Source: Ceratodon purpureus (Eukaryota; Streptophyta; Bryopsida; Pseudoditrichales; Ditrichaceae). From it: a stretch of DNA of 64,000 nucleotides. A program made the position numbers and the translations under genes. Location: NCBI GenBank assembly GCA_014871385.1, contig CM026426.1, positions 106,117,281-106,181,280 of the forward strand, in the 5' to 3' direction. Below, piece by piece: positions 34,354-45,176 of the stretch (position 1 is its first letter; every line of letters starts with the position of its first letter). Under the pieces are notes generated by a model that worked only from the letters and a program-made list of their open reading frames with translations, was not told where the DNA came from and did no database searches.

Positions 34354-36130
34354 CTATGAACGCTCATTGTCACCTTCATCTTCAGGAGCGACGACCACAG
34401 GAGCTCGTACCTCTCCTTCCACCTCCGATGTAATATTGCGCACTTGGATGGAAATTTCCCCCGTATCGCCATCTCTAGCACTTACCAGGCGCTTCATAGG
34501 CCTCTTCTTCCCTCCATTACGGATGGCTGTGATGCCATCGACATTGAATCCGCGCGTGCGAACCACCCCAGTTCCAATAGATGGCCCACCTTCAGTGTAT
34601 CCTCTATGGAATGAAAGTATGTCACATCCTGTTCTTTTGTCTGTCTTCCGTCTTCGGCCACTGGGTTCTTGTGACGGTGGTTTCCTAACAACCTTTTCTG
34701 TGGATTTCTTTGCACCACGTCGGGCCTCGCTCTGTATGGCGTTGTCTATAGCTGGCGCCACGAGGTCCTTGTTGACGTTGGAGGCGCTGCGTTGACTACC
34801 ACAAGCTTGATGGAGGGGAGGCCTCGCCACTGTAGATGTTCTATGGATACTAGCAATTGTAGCACCCATCGAGATTGTGGGCCTCCATGCCAAACCTTCA
34901 TCCACATTTGTATCTGCTCTGTTGCCCGCTAGTTCTGTTGGTTGCGACGGAGGTATAATTCGTGCGAGGATTGCTCAAACGGTCCTTCTCTCCTAATGAG
35001 GAGGAATCTCTTGAGGCAAGCTTAAGTCTCCTTCCATTGAACCTGCTCCCCAGTTGCCGTCTCCACTGACTAGACCGGTCCAATGATGTCCACCTACACC
35101 CTGTCCATCGCTTCTATCACCTCCTTCATCATTATCGTCGTCATCATCGCCAGCACGGTTATCGTTACCAAGATGGTCTTCACTATAGGAATCATCCGCA
35201 TCTCTGTCATTGTTATCCGGATTGACGTGGGCTAGAATAGCATTTTCTTCATCACGTGTTTCTCCTCCTTCTGCATTAGCTGCTTCATCAAAAATCGGAA
35301 GTGGAAGTACTTCGTCTCCATAGATGTTCATGTCCGGGTTTTCTTGGTTATATTCTGGTTCATTGTTGAAGTCATACGCATCACCATTATCACCATCGTT
35401 GTTGCGATGGTGAGGACCATCGCGATTAGAGTCGTCACCTCCGTCGCCATTATCATTATTGGCCCCATTCATGTCACCGTTATCGGCTCCATGTCCCCAA
35501 ACATCATCATCATCATCATATGCGTGGTCATCCGGCATGCCGTAGTCTTCGTCATCATTGTCCACTTCGCTTGTATCTCCCTCACAATCTGACTCCTCTG
35601 ACCATGCATTGTTCTCTTACCATTGGAGGGGGTTGGGCACTGGTCGTTCACGGAGGAGTTTGCTGTTCGTATAAATGTACACCAAAGCCTCTGACTTCTC
35701 CACCCCTTGGCGGTTACGTACCTTGTTGTGGACAAACGAATACATGCTCCAATTCCTTTCACATGATGAAGCGGAGCAAACCTGAAATAAAATGCGCTTC
35801 ACAATGATTGCCAAGCCCCCGCCCCCAATCCTTTGCTACCATTGATGGGGTTCCAGGTTTGCTGCTACAATATCATATTTGCTTCTGGGCTGTAAGGGCC
35901 ACGTTCCTCATCATATAGGGTAATCTCTGCCACAAGTTGGGCGAATGGAATTCGCAATTGACCACCCACCTGACGAAAGACCTGATTCCACTCTTTTCTC
36001 TATTTGGAATTGGGGCGTGAATTTCTCTCTGGTTTCCCAATCTTGAACGTCAGAACTGAAGTCTCACATATGCTGTGTTCCACGACATTTTGGATTAACA
36101 ATGCTTGCAGGACATTCTCAGTTAGGAACT
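34354..36130 (-). pseudogene. hAT transposase C-terminus with long acidic/basic tail
   Basis: 35814-35617 (minus) encodes IVKRILFQVCSASSCERNWSMYSFVHN, the hAT C-terminal dimerisation signature (SxSxCERNWS). Just upstream (about 35830-36010), FRQVGGQLRIPFAQLVAEITLYDEERGPY also fits hAT proteins but lies in another frame. Downstream the same frame continues through TAA 35617 into a ~200-residue Asp/Asn-rich region (DDDDDVWGHGADNGD), then through TAG 34993 and TGA 34975 into a basic region (GRRRKTDKRTG) ending at 34354. So ~490 codons stay in frame despite three stops. The 5' part enters the inverted repeat at 36132. Confidence 0.6.
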
Positions 36131-36131
36131 A

Positions 36132-37250
36132 AGCTTCTCCGGATTTTGAAGAGTCGACGTAATCTAATTACTCTGTTCAGGTGTCGTCGTCTTTGAGTAC
36201 CGACCCTGACCAGCTTCGTGGAGGAACTCTGCAGGACCGTGGTGCTGTGGACTCTTCAAGAGGCGTAGGGTCCCTCTTGGACTGCTCCTAAAACCTCCCC
36301 AACGTAATTGTTGTATAGGGCACTTAGTTGAGTGTTCCAGTGCAGCGTGTAGTCGAGGATGTAGCTGCATGGGCATCAGTGACCTCAGCGGCCTCGGCAA
36401 TGCCCCCAAGTTGTGGACTACTACACTCTCCCACTGGTTCCCAAACTCCCCCATTCCCGTCTTCTCTTCATTGCCCCTGCTCTGAATGATTACCCTCATT
36501 TTTTCCCAGTGCTCTAACCCATTGAAGCAGCGCTTTGACTGCATCTCCTCACACCGTCCAGGAACCGTCAAGGAGGTTTGCAATTGGCTTTGCCGTACTG
36601 TGGATGTCTTCAAACAGGTGAACTAGGAGGTGGAGATGCCGAACTACGGAGCAATCACACATCTCCTTGATCCTCGTATGGGATTGGTCGCCTGCTTGTA
36701 CTCTCCAGTACGAGGCAGTAGCAGAGCTCACCGGCGTTGTTCACGTCAGTACTGTGGAACGGGCTCCACCTCCGCTTCAATCCCCTCTGAACTCGACGTC
36801 ACCGCTGCATTGCTCGTCCTCCAGAACGGTGGGACGTCCGCCGTCCGTGCTTCTAACTGCCTCCAAAGAAGACGACGCTGAGGTCGGGGACAAAATAGAT
36901 GCGAGGGACGAAGACCATGCTACCGGCTTCTTCAATAGCGCCGACTCGCGCCATTGACGCTGGTGGCGAAGTGTGGCCGCACACGCGTCCAGTAGGGGCA
37001 GTGTTTCATTGCTTAGGCTCTGAACCGCGTCCAGATGTAGAGAACGCACCATGTTGTCTGTGTAGTCGTTCCTCTGCTTTTTTTGTTTGCCGTTATTGAT
37101 TTTCCCGTCTCTCCGCAATGTCCCCCGCTTGGCTAGGTAGTACAGAGTTCCTCGCCCAGTGATGCACACTTAGGTACTCACGCCCGTGAGTAGCTAGGAA
37201 TCAGGCACGTAGTCGAGGAAGGCTTTTCATGGTGTGAAGTATTGCTTCCA
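36132..37250 (-). other. unassigned coding-like region in left arm
   Basis: Minus-strand ORFs at 36164-36613 (149 aa) and 36777-37169 (130 aa), with a further one at 36549-36731. One part reads MQLHPRLHAALEHSTK, weakly like the 'LHAA' block of hAT transposases, so these may be the middle of the hAT gene whose C-terminus follows at 35814. This is not certain, and other frames are equally open. Confidence 0.25.
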
Positions 37251-37271
37251 ACCGCCCCGGCTTTTGTGGTC

Positions 37272-38556
37272 ATGGCCCGAGGAACAAGAAACGTCGATAC
37301 ATGGCGTCAGCGACCGATCAAAGACGACGTCGATTGCCCTTGCCGCATAGGTAAGTGGTCGTTCTTGCCCCTGTTAAGTAGGGAACGACTTCTTCCTCAC
37401 TCCGTAGACTGGAATTCTCCCTCTCTGTGTTATTTGAACTCTCCATGCCTGTTGTCCATGGCTCCCCGTTTCAGGACAAAGAGCGTCCAAAACGACAAGG
37501 ACTAATGCACTGAAGCCGGCAAGTATAACGTCCTGAGGTGCACTTACGGGCGCCGGAAATGAGCCGGTCTAGTTCAAGGGATGACCGCGCACTCGAGTAC
37601 CGCCTTGAATGGATGTGGTCCGAGGTAAGTACCACTGTTCCGTTTGTATCCGCACTGTTCTGTTTGTAGTGCACTATTCGGTTTGTATTCCGTTTGTAGT
37701 GCACTGTTCAAACTTCATGGCTAAACCTCAATTCCCCGAAAATACTCTCAAGTTCCGGGAGGTCATGATCTGTAGGAGTCGCAGAATAGACCAACCTGAA
37801 CAAACCCATTGTGTTGCACCTCTTGCACCAATTTCTCTTCCATGTATTGCGTTTGCGGATGATTGTGACCCCCCTATCCCGTACGCATTGATTGATGCGT
37901 AATCAAACCGACCACCCAGATCAATGCTCCGCCGACTAACCGTGTCCAACATGATGGACGAAGTGACCTCCACGTTAGATATCCGTACCTCCAAATCTTC
38001 TTCTCATCATACGATATGTCGGCGACATCAACTGCCACGTTGGATGTGCCGGTACCGTCATAAATCTTGCTATGTCCCCCCCTTCTAGAGCTCCACCACC
38101 TTCATAGTATAGTACTTCTGTTACCTGTATCACATCGCCTTGCGAGTGCTGTAAGTCCTTACTTGTGTGACATATCGGAATTGTCTTGCCGCAGAGTCTC
38201 TTCTTCCGCTACCTATACTCTTCTTATCCGCCGTCCCTCTCCAACCGTACTGCAGCGATGGCAAAGGAACCCACTGTGATGGAGGTGCTGCGCGAGCTGG
38301 ACGAGGTCCGTGCCCGCTACTTCGCCCTCACCGTCACCTCAACAGGCTCGAAGCGTACTCTGGTATAGTTCCGCACCGTGCCCCGCATTCTTGTACCTTG
38401 TAATTGGATCGCTTGCGTGCTTGCTCTTCTTGTCGACGTTGCTTTGCAGTGATTGACAGTAGCTGACGGTGCATGTCTTGTTCCGATGGTGCAGAAGATT
38501 CCTGCGACCTACACGGCGAAGACGGGTGGCCCGCTTCAGAATCCCATTGCGCGCTC
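37272..38556 (+). other. candidate exons of an unrecognised gene (left arm)
   Basis: Three pieces look like exons. 37272-37350 runs from an ATG to a GTAAGT donor. 38258-38362 gives MAKEPTVMEVLRELDEVRAR, 35 codons in phase 0, followed by a GTATAG donor. 38495-38556 begins after GCAG and gives KIPATYTAKTGGPLQNPIAR. A further open block at 38600-38850 (FRAFLTFEVVDDHSLIVAIY) is protein-like, but the phases do not join cleanly. I cannot name the protein or fix the model; it may be non-functional or partly annotated here. Confidence 0.3.
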
Positions 38557-38919
38557 GTAACCTCTGATTCTTAGATGAAAACGGAGTGGCCTCTTTAGTT
38601 CGAGCGTGTGGAGAAGCTGCAGAGAGGAGTCTCCGCCGTCAGAATCTGGAGTTGTCGGTCAAAATTCATCAAGGACTATCAACTTTCCTTTCGTGCGTTC
38701 TTGACCTTTGAGGTCGTTGACGATCACTCTCTCATAGTGGCAATCTACCGCCGCGAGGCCCCCGGCGAATACCTACGCACAGTGCGTGAGACCAACATCA
38801 AAGTTGATTTCGTGCACACCTCGACAGACGTCTCGAACCTCAGAGCGCCGTCGTGAACAGCAGCGGACATGGCGTCCCCGCTGACTTGCGTCCTGACTCG
38901 CGGCCCAACGTAGACAGCA

Positions 38920-39459
38920 ATGTTGGACGTGGCCAACTCCGCTGCGAAGTTCCGGAAGTGGTCAACACTCACCGTGTTCACTCGCGGCAGCGGAGGTCAA
39001 CGGAAGTCGCAACCGAGGACCGCCCACAAAGACGCTATAGAAATCGCATACGAAGACAAGAGAGTCGAGCAGACTTGTAAGTACTAAACCGTTCTACCTT
39101 CAGATTGTTTCCTCCGCTTCGGACCGCTAATGCTATCGTTCCTTACATTAGCCAGAACCTACGTGTACGAATATGTTCCTAATGTACTACATTCTACATA
39201 TCTGGGGGTAATGGAGGATGTCCCCACTGCCTTCTGGCGTAGCCATGGCGAGGACAACTTGGACGGCGTCAATTACACCCTCACCGGCCCGCTGGCATCA
39301 TGGGTCGTGAAGTCATCCACATATACGTCTAGAAAGCAGACCTTGTGTTGTTTCACAAAGGGTTGGGCAGGGTTTGTTGCTGCGAATTCTGTGAAAATTG
39401 GCGACACGCTGACATTCACCAAGGTTGGAGCTCTCGAATTTCGTGTCACGAAGGTCTAA
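38920..39459 (+). CDS. B3-domain-like protein (left-arm copy)
   Basis: Two exons: 38920-39076 (ATG to a GTAAGT donor, 157 nt) and 39152-39459 (after TTAG, to TAA/stop), giving 154 aa in correct phase. An in-frame TAG precedes the ATG. The second exon carries a plant B3-like fold: VPNVLHSTYLG (cf. the P...F...YL block), SWVVKSSTYTSRKQ, then FTKGWAGFVAANSVKIGDTLTFTKV, matching the GW..F...N.vk.GD...F signature near residues 120-145. B3 domains bind DNA in plant transcription factors; this one is a single short domain. An identical copy lies in the right arm. No frameshift or stop is seen. Confidence 0.55.
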
Positions 39460-40951
39460 AGAGTGCTCATTTTGGTGGATGCAAGCCTGGGGCAGAGTCT
39501 ACCTATTCCGGAATACGGGTGGACTGCGAATGTTACGTCGCAGTAGAGTTCATAGCAATATACAGGTAGTAATTAGATTCGGCAATGCGGCACAGGTTGA
39601 GGGGGATGTTAACTTTAGCCACACTATACTCCACCCTGTTAGCATCACATTTTAGACCCTTTTCTAAACTTCATTCCAAACAATTCCACTTTACAGTGAG
39701 TTTTTGTTATGTGATTTATCCTTTCTATCTCTACAATCTCTAGTTGCATATCTGACGTGTGTAGGAACTCATCTAAATGCCTTCTTCTCTGAATCTGTAA
39801 GATTGCTATGGAGAAGCTGAGACCGCGGTGCCTGTGGACTGTGGAAACGGTTAGGGAGCCCTAGTCCTGGGACTTCTTCCTACGTCACGCCCCCTCCCAG
39901 CCCTCGCTCCCCATTCGTCCACGCACCCTTCTTGCTTGCTCTCCCGGCATGCGGACTTCACGTGATTGGGGGAACCACTTGCCCCGGTAGGGCATCCCTC
40001 CCGCGCGTCACGTCCACCGCGAAGGACATCCGTAGACCGCCGCGAAGGACTCCTGTAGATTTGGAACCTTAATCTTGTGAATCAAAGGAGCAGACAAGTT
40101 ATTTTCACTCAAAAGAAACAGGTGAGGTAACCTCAGGAGTGAGTGGGATACTATCGATTTAACACTATATCAAAGATTATAATTGAAGGTATACTCAGCA
40201 ATTAAATAAAAATTTATTTACATTAACATGTTCAATTTTATTTTTTAATTTGCTACCCCCCTTCAAACAGATATTTAATGCACAAGTGCTTCTAACAAGT
40301 GCCCTTATTTTAAAACCTTTTTAGATTCAATTTATTCTAAACGAAAAAACATAGTTAAAGGTTAATTTACACCTCATGCGGGACGGGCATATTCAATTTC
40401 CAACTAGTGCAGGTTATTTTTTTTAAGTTTTTGAAGAACAAGTTGGACAAGTTGGATATGAAGTAACGGGTTTTGGGATTGGTTTGAAGATTTTCACTTT
40501 CCATTCAAGGTTATTGGACCGCCTCGAACGGCTAAAATTTTGTGAAAAATCAGCACTGATTATGTGAAGTAGTCCAAGGATTATGGCCACATACATAAAT
40601 AACCCCATCAACGTTTGCATAAAGAACTTGGAGACTGCTCATGCTTACAGAGCTTAGCTCTCAGTTTTTGCATTAGATTTCCAGTGACAGGAGGTAGTCT
40701 TCACCATTAAGCAACCGCCTAAGTAAAACACATGCATGTGGAGAGATACTGAGGTGTACGTATGATAGATGTCAACCCCGAAGCAGAGATTCCAATTGAG
40801 TACCACAAAAACGTATACAAGTGATTAATCCCCCAAAACCATCTAGACAATTCCACAATCGAATGAAGAAGCTTAGTTTCTTAAGCAGAACAGCACACAG
40901 ACGAACTTTACACTGAATTTGGATGCAAAGGACCCTCGAAAACAACCTCCT
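39460..40951. other. intergenic DNA of left arm
   Basis: Between the convergent 3' ends of the B3-like gene and the RPS3 fragment. No credible coding frame; ends AT-rich towards RPS3. Identical in the right arm (59181-60672). Confidence 0.5.
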
Positions 40952-41487
40952 CTACAACTCCTCCTTTCCTACATGAGGCTTGTGAGCGAACTCCTCCTCT
41001 TCCTTTGGCATATATATGGTCACCACATCTGGAAGAGGTGTCATGGGTCCTTGCTTGCCCTTTGGGTCCCAGTCAAGCATAATCTTAACCTTGATTCCCA
41101 ACACCCCCTGCAAGATAAATGACAGGTGTCATGTCGATTTATGTCGAATAATAGTTGAAATAATTTTGTACATGGACTACTAGAATTCACAGTATGAGTT
41201 CATTAGAAACAAAATGCAGAGAAGAAATGTAGAAATAATGGTAATGAAAAGGATTACAAAACCGGTTTCTCAAGCATACCTGACGCAACATGACGTGTCT
41301 AACGGCACTGTCGATGTAATCGTTGACAGGGCTTCCTGATGAGATCCTGTACCCATCCTTGAACTTCATGGACTTCGCACAAGCGGCACGCAGCTTTCCA
41401 CTGACAATGACCTGCAATCGAATTTACACAGTAATAAATAACTGTTAAATGAACCCCCTAGACTTTCATAGAGATGCAGTTTGGTGA
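40952..41487 (-). pseudogene. RPS3 3' fragment (exons 5-6 only), left arm
   Basis: Minus-strand duplicate of the last two RPS3 exons: exon 5 at 41280-41411 and exon 6 at 40952-41107, plus 76 bp of intron 4, where the duplication breaks at 41487. Exons 1-4 and the promoter are missing. Compared with the complete gene there are two missense changes in exon 5: Arg to Cys (RAACAK for RAARAK) and Met to Arg (DGYRIS for DGYMIS). The Met is the usual residue in plant S3 proteins, so this truncated copy is the derived one. Confidence 0.85.
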
Positions 41488-41859
41488 CCAATGCTCGTGC
41501 CCGTCCATCCAGCGATCGCGCCCAACTGTCGCGGCCGTGCAATTCTGATCGCGTCGATCAATATCTGTGCGCCCGCAACGACATCCACGCGCGCGCCCCT
41601 TTGCTACCCGGACGACGCCCGCTCGCGCCGGATGAAGACCGGGTCGCTACCCGCGCACGTGCGGGAAAACCAACTCGCGCCTGTCATATACCCGCCATGG
41701 GAACCGCTCGCGCCTGTTGATACCCGAGCAGGCGCGGAGGTATACACGGCCAAAACCCCGCAACCTGTGCCCGCGCGCGCCCGTGGGGTCTCTGCTTGCG
41801 CCCGTAGCAGGATGCTCGCGCCCGTTCCCTGGCGCCCGTGACTATAAAAGGGCGATCCG

Positions 41860-41897
<38 letters not shown>

Positions 41898-41959
41898 ATT
41901 TTGCAGTCCCCCCCTTTGTGCACCTTGCCTTCAAGAGCCTCCGGGTAGCTGATTGCTTG
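41488..41959 (+). promoter_or_regulatory. truncated GC-rich TATA promoter of gene 1, copy C
   Basis: Starts exactly at the inverted-repeat breakpoint, so its upstream part is lost. GC island, TATAAAA at 41843-41849, a very long poly-C run (about 41861-41897), then the shared motif TTGCCTTCAAGAGCC ... GGTAGCTGATTGCTT at 41924-41959 and a consensus splice donor (CTGGTGAGTCC). Confidence 0.65.
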
Positions 41960-42154
41960 CTACTCTGGTGAGTCCCAGCACTTTGACACCTGTCCGCGCT
42001 TTTATTCTTCAAAACTCTATTGTGGTTCTATGGTACATTTGAGTATATTGTAAATTTTTATAATTTGTAAATGTGATTGAGGTTTTGGGGTAATCGTAGG
42101 CTTTTAATTTTGCACTTTTTGAAGATTTCGAAGAAGGATCTACCTCGAGCAGAG

Positions 42155-43360
42155 ATGGAACAACAACGACCGAATCCGCCCACGGAGGCAGAACAGAGGA
42201 AACGGCAAAAGGATGAAGGACGTAAAAGGCATGGAAACAAGCAATGTAAGAGAGTTCACGTCCTCACAAATCCTGCAAAGCTGGCATTCCGAGGGTGGGA
42301 AGCCGCACCGCAACCGTGGACTCTAGCTACGTGTGAGGAATTCATTGAATGGTGCCACATAGGGAAGTTTTTCCCGTTCCAATGCCATAATCGCAATCAA
42401 GCCACAAACAAGGCGAACATGAAATGGTGCAAGAACCGTCAGTTTGGGACCCGGTGTTTGGAGGTGTACCAGGTTATATACGGGAAGAGGATCAACTAGA
42501 GAAACGAGATTCCACTCTTTATTTGTATAATGGTATATGCCGAGGTAATGCTTCACAGGCAGGTGGATTGGAGGACCATATGAACGACTCCTAGCGTCCA
42601 ATGGCGTCCACGAGAGATGGCTATATGCACAAAGGTTCTAACATTTCCAGGTGTGGACTGGCCATACTAGGATGATCCCCAGGAGAGAGGTGCACATGGG
42701 CCACTTCGGTGGAGTGACTCAGAACTGGATAATGATTCTGATGGTACGGTAGACCGTCCCCCTTAGTCGCAAACAAAAGCAGCGGCTATTGCTAGAATTT
42801 CACGAATAAAAAAGAAGGATCCTAAGCTGGTTGCCTGTTTGTCGACGAGGAATCGTGCTCCGCCAGCAAATCCTACTGGGGTGGGTATTGCTGGTCAGGC
42901 TCCTCTAGCAATCGCTGGGGGCCCAAGCAATGTTGATGTAGCTCCTCCTGTATTGAATCCACACATTGCGGACCCGAGCAATGTAATGGAAGATGATGAT
43001 GCTAGGTTTGCAACTGAGTTGGAGGCTACATTAACCGGGGATGATGCCGACGGCCAACAAGGCGACACATTGTGTAACGAGGTGGAAGAAAAAAAATGCG
43101 ATAATTTTTGAGATGGAGAAGACAATACAGAACTTGTATGACGAAGCTGATAGGATAAATGAAATTATCCCTAAGCAGAATGAAGAGATTTCGCTACTTA
43201 AAGCTGCGAGGAATCCGATTAACATACCCGAGGTGAGCCACGCTCCAATCCCTGGCAGCCCTAGAATGAATGAGGACGACATGAATGCCATCATTGAATT
43301 GGCCACGCACCGTGTCTTGAAAGATACCCCAGTCTGAGTTCCCCGTAAGCCAATGATCCC
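42155..43360 (+). pseudogene. cassette gene 1, copy C (truncated)
   Basis: Starts MEQQRPNPPTEAEQRK as in copy B and is identical to B at the DNA level to 42495. The first stop is TAG 42497-42499, where B has CAG. Further in-frame stops (near 42669 and 42762) and the same A-run frameshift near 43090 follow. Homology to copy B stops at 43360, in the region before the KIDHDYLK block; 100 bp of AT-rich DNA then lead to the LTR element. Confidence 0.7.
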
Positions 43361-43460
43361 ATTTATTAATGAATGCAATTATGAACAAAATATAAAACTA
43401 TATTTAACAAGTTTAACTTTAATAGTACAAAAATTAAGATTCAAATCATATAAGAACATA

Positions 43461-44097
43461 TGTTACCCGCCCAAGAAGGCCAAAAGATTTAGGAGACAAG
43501 GAAGACGTGGAAGCAGTCAAGAAGAATAGGAGACTGCTGTTCTAAGCGGTGACACTAGCAGTACTACCGAGGCACCTAGGAAATACCAGCAGTATAAAGC
43601 CATAGAACCATAGTGAAAGGACACTCATTAGTTTTGTACGAGTCGTAGTCCAGTCTTAGAGCGTAGACTCTGGTTTTGCATACTCTTGGCCTCGGCCTTG
43701 GGTTCCATGGTAACCCCATGAGGGCTGTTACTCTATTACTCAGTAAAGGAATTTCTTGGTGATATGTTTGGGCTCGTATCCTCTCCTCAGCTCTATCTCA
43801 CTGTGCATGCCTGCCTACCTTCCTCTTACTCTCTGGTTTCTCCCTAACTGTATGTGGTTATGTTTGCTTGTGCGGCATTCCTTACTCTCTTAATTTCGTC
43901 CTTATTCTGACTACCCTTGAATGTATCCGAGGTTACTAGGTTACCCTTGGTACTACCCTCGGGTTACATGATTAGACTTACTCGTAGCCACTGCCCTATT
44001 CATCTCCCTCAATACGGTTACTCCAAGGGGACTTACACTTCCCTGGCCTACCCTGTTCTCCAAAGCTCACACGCCCATCCTAGATCCCAGTGTAACA
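43461..44097 (+). repeat. 5' LTR
   Basis: 637 bp, begins TGTTACCCGCCC and ends GTGTAACA. It differs from the 3' LTR at one position seen (A versus G, base ~23). Confidence 0.95.
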
Positions 44098-44100
44098 TTT

Positions 44101-44117
44101 TGGCGACCATGCTGGGG
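44101..44117 (+). promoter_or_regulatory. primer binding site
   Basis: TGGCGACCATGCTGGGG starts 3 bp after the 5' LTR. It resembles, with about 13 of 17 matches, the complement of the plant tRNA-Asp 3' end; another tRNA could fit better. Confidence 0.5.
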
Positions 44118-44267
44118 ATGGAGTGTTGAGACTATTTCTTCAAAAATATTCTTACAAGTTTTCTAGCTTAAAACCATGCCACCACGCAAAGTTACCACGG
44201 AAATAGTGAAGCAGAAGAAACTGCACAACAAGAAGACCCTGATGCCACGAAAGATTTCCTGCAATGG

Positions 44268-45041
44268 ATGAAACAACAAATGACTGAGTTAGCTGCCAAA
44301 AATGATGCCACGAACGCTAAGTTAGAATCACTTAGTCTCCAATACCAAAATCTCCAAGGGAGCCGTCTGTACGAAGCTAACAATGTAACTCCCCAAGCTT
44401 CCGAAAATCCCTTGGAAGCAAGTAGATCCCCCACGATACCCCAAGAGAACCGCACTGCTGCAACTTTTCCCAGCAGTGCTAACGGGGACAGGCATGCCAA
44501 GCTACCAAAAATACCCTACCCAGTATTTGATGAAACTGGAGACCCAGATTGGCATATTCGTCGTTTTAAAGTTATTGCTCGCACCAACGGAGTATCCAAT
44601 ACTGCGGACTTACAGAACATATTTGGTACGACACTCCAAGGAAACCACATAAACTGGTACATTGACTTTGAAACCGACCACGCCCATGCAACCTGGGATG
44701 ACATGGAGCGAAGCTTTTTACAAAAGTTCCGAAAGCTTAAAACGAGCTCGGAAATACTAAGGGCCCTAGGAACCATAACCCAGGACCGCAACGAACTTGT
44801 CGATAAATTCTATGATAGGTTTAAGCAACTGGCAGACAAATTAAACCAGCGCCCTGAAGAAGACTATTTATGCGAATGGTTTAAAAAGGGATTATTACCG
44901 TGGATACAACAAGGGATTGTTATCCGTGGAGTAAAAACACTCAGTGATATTCTCACAGCTGCCAATGATATTAGCAGGGAACTAGAAGTTTTAAATAAAA
45001 ACCAAACCCCCTTGCTACCTCTCCCTGCCTACCGAGCATAA
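44268..45041 (+). CDS. gag
   Basis: 257-aa ORF, first in-frame ATG at 44268. The same frame is open upstream from about 44175 (ATKDFLQWM precedes), while an ATG at 44176 is one frame off, so the natural N-terminus may be shifted by an indel. Contains a retrotransposon capsid region: DPDWHIRRFKVIA, LQGNHINWYIDFE, WDDMERSFLQKF and LADKLNQRPEEDYLCEWFKKGL. It ends at TAA 45039; the frame continues into a first zinc-knuckle-like CHTCGKIHPGRC, then TAG 45099, then pol. Confidence 0.85.
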   Translation: MKQQMTELAAKNDATNAKLESLSLQYQNLQGSRLYEANNVTPQASENPLEASRSPTIPQENRTAATFPSSANGDRHAKLPKIPYPVFDETGDPDWHIRRFKVIARTNGVSNTADLQNIFGTTLQGNHINWYIDFETDHAHATWDDMERSFLQKFRKLKTSSEILRALGTITQDRNELVDKFYDRFKQLADKLNQRPEEDYLCEWFKKGLLPWIQQGIVIRGVKTLSDILTAANDISRELEVLNKNQTPLLPLPAYRA

Positions 45042-45176
45042 TCCAAACCTACCGCACAGCCATGCCATACATGTGGCAAGATACATCCAGGGCGTTGTTA
45101 GTTTGCTCCTGGAAACTCCAGGGCAGATGAAAATCGTCGTCCAAGAGCCACCACGGCCGCCCTGTACCCAGACGAG

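Larger units (their letters stand above)
36132..41487. repeat. left arm of >=5.36-kb inverted duplication
   Basis: Every position p here pairs with 100132-p in the right arm, with no net indel from 36132 (pairs with 64000, the window edge) to 41487 (pairs with 58645). Matching ORFs are identical except for two substitutions in the RPS3 exon. The match ends abruptly at 41487: the next base of this arm is C, the partner reads A. The true outer end is beyond the window. Confidence 0.9.

Noticed and set aside
35344..35592. Plus-strand hydrophobic ORF rich in Ile/Val
   Set aside because: It is the antisense of the Asp/Asn-rich hAT tail; GAT/GAC codons read backwards give ATC/GTC. Not a membrane protein gene.
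43917..44129. 70-aa ORF repeated at 52398-52592
   Set aside because: It lies in the LTRs; the identical translation merely reflects the LTR duplication.
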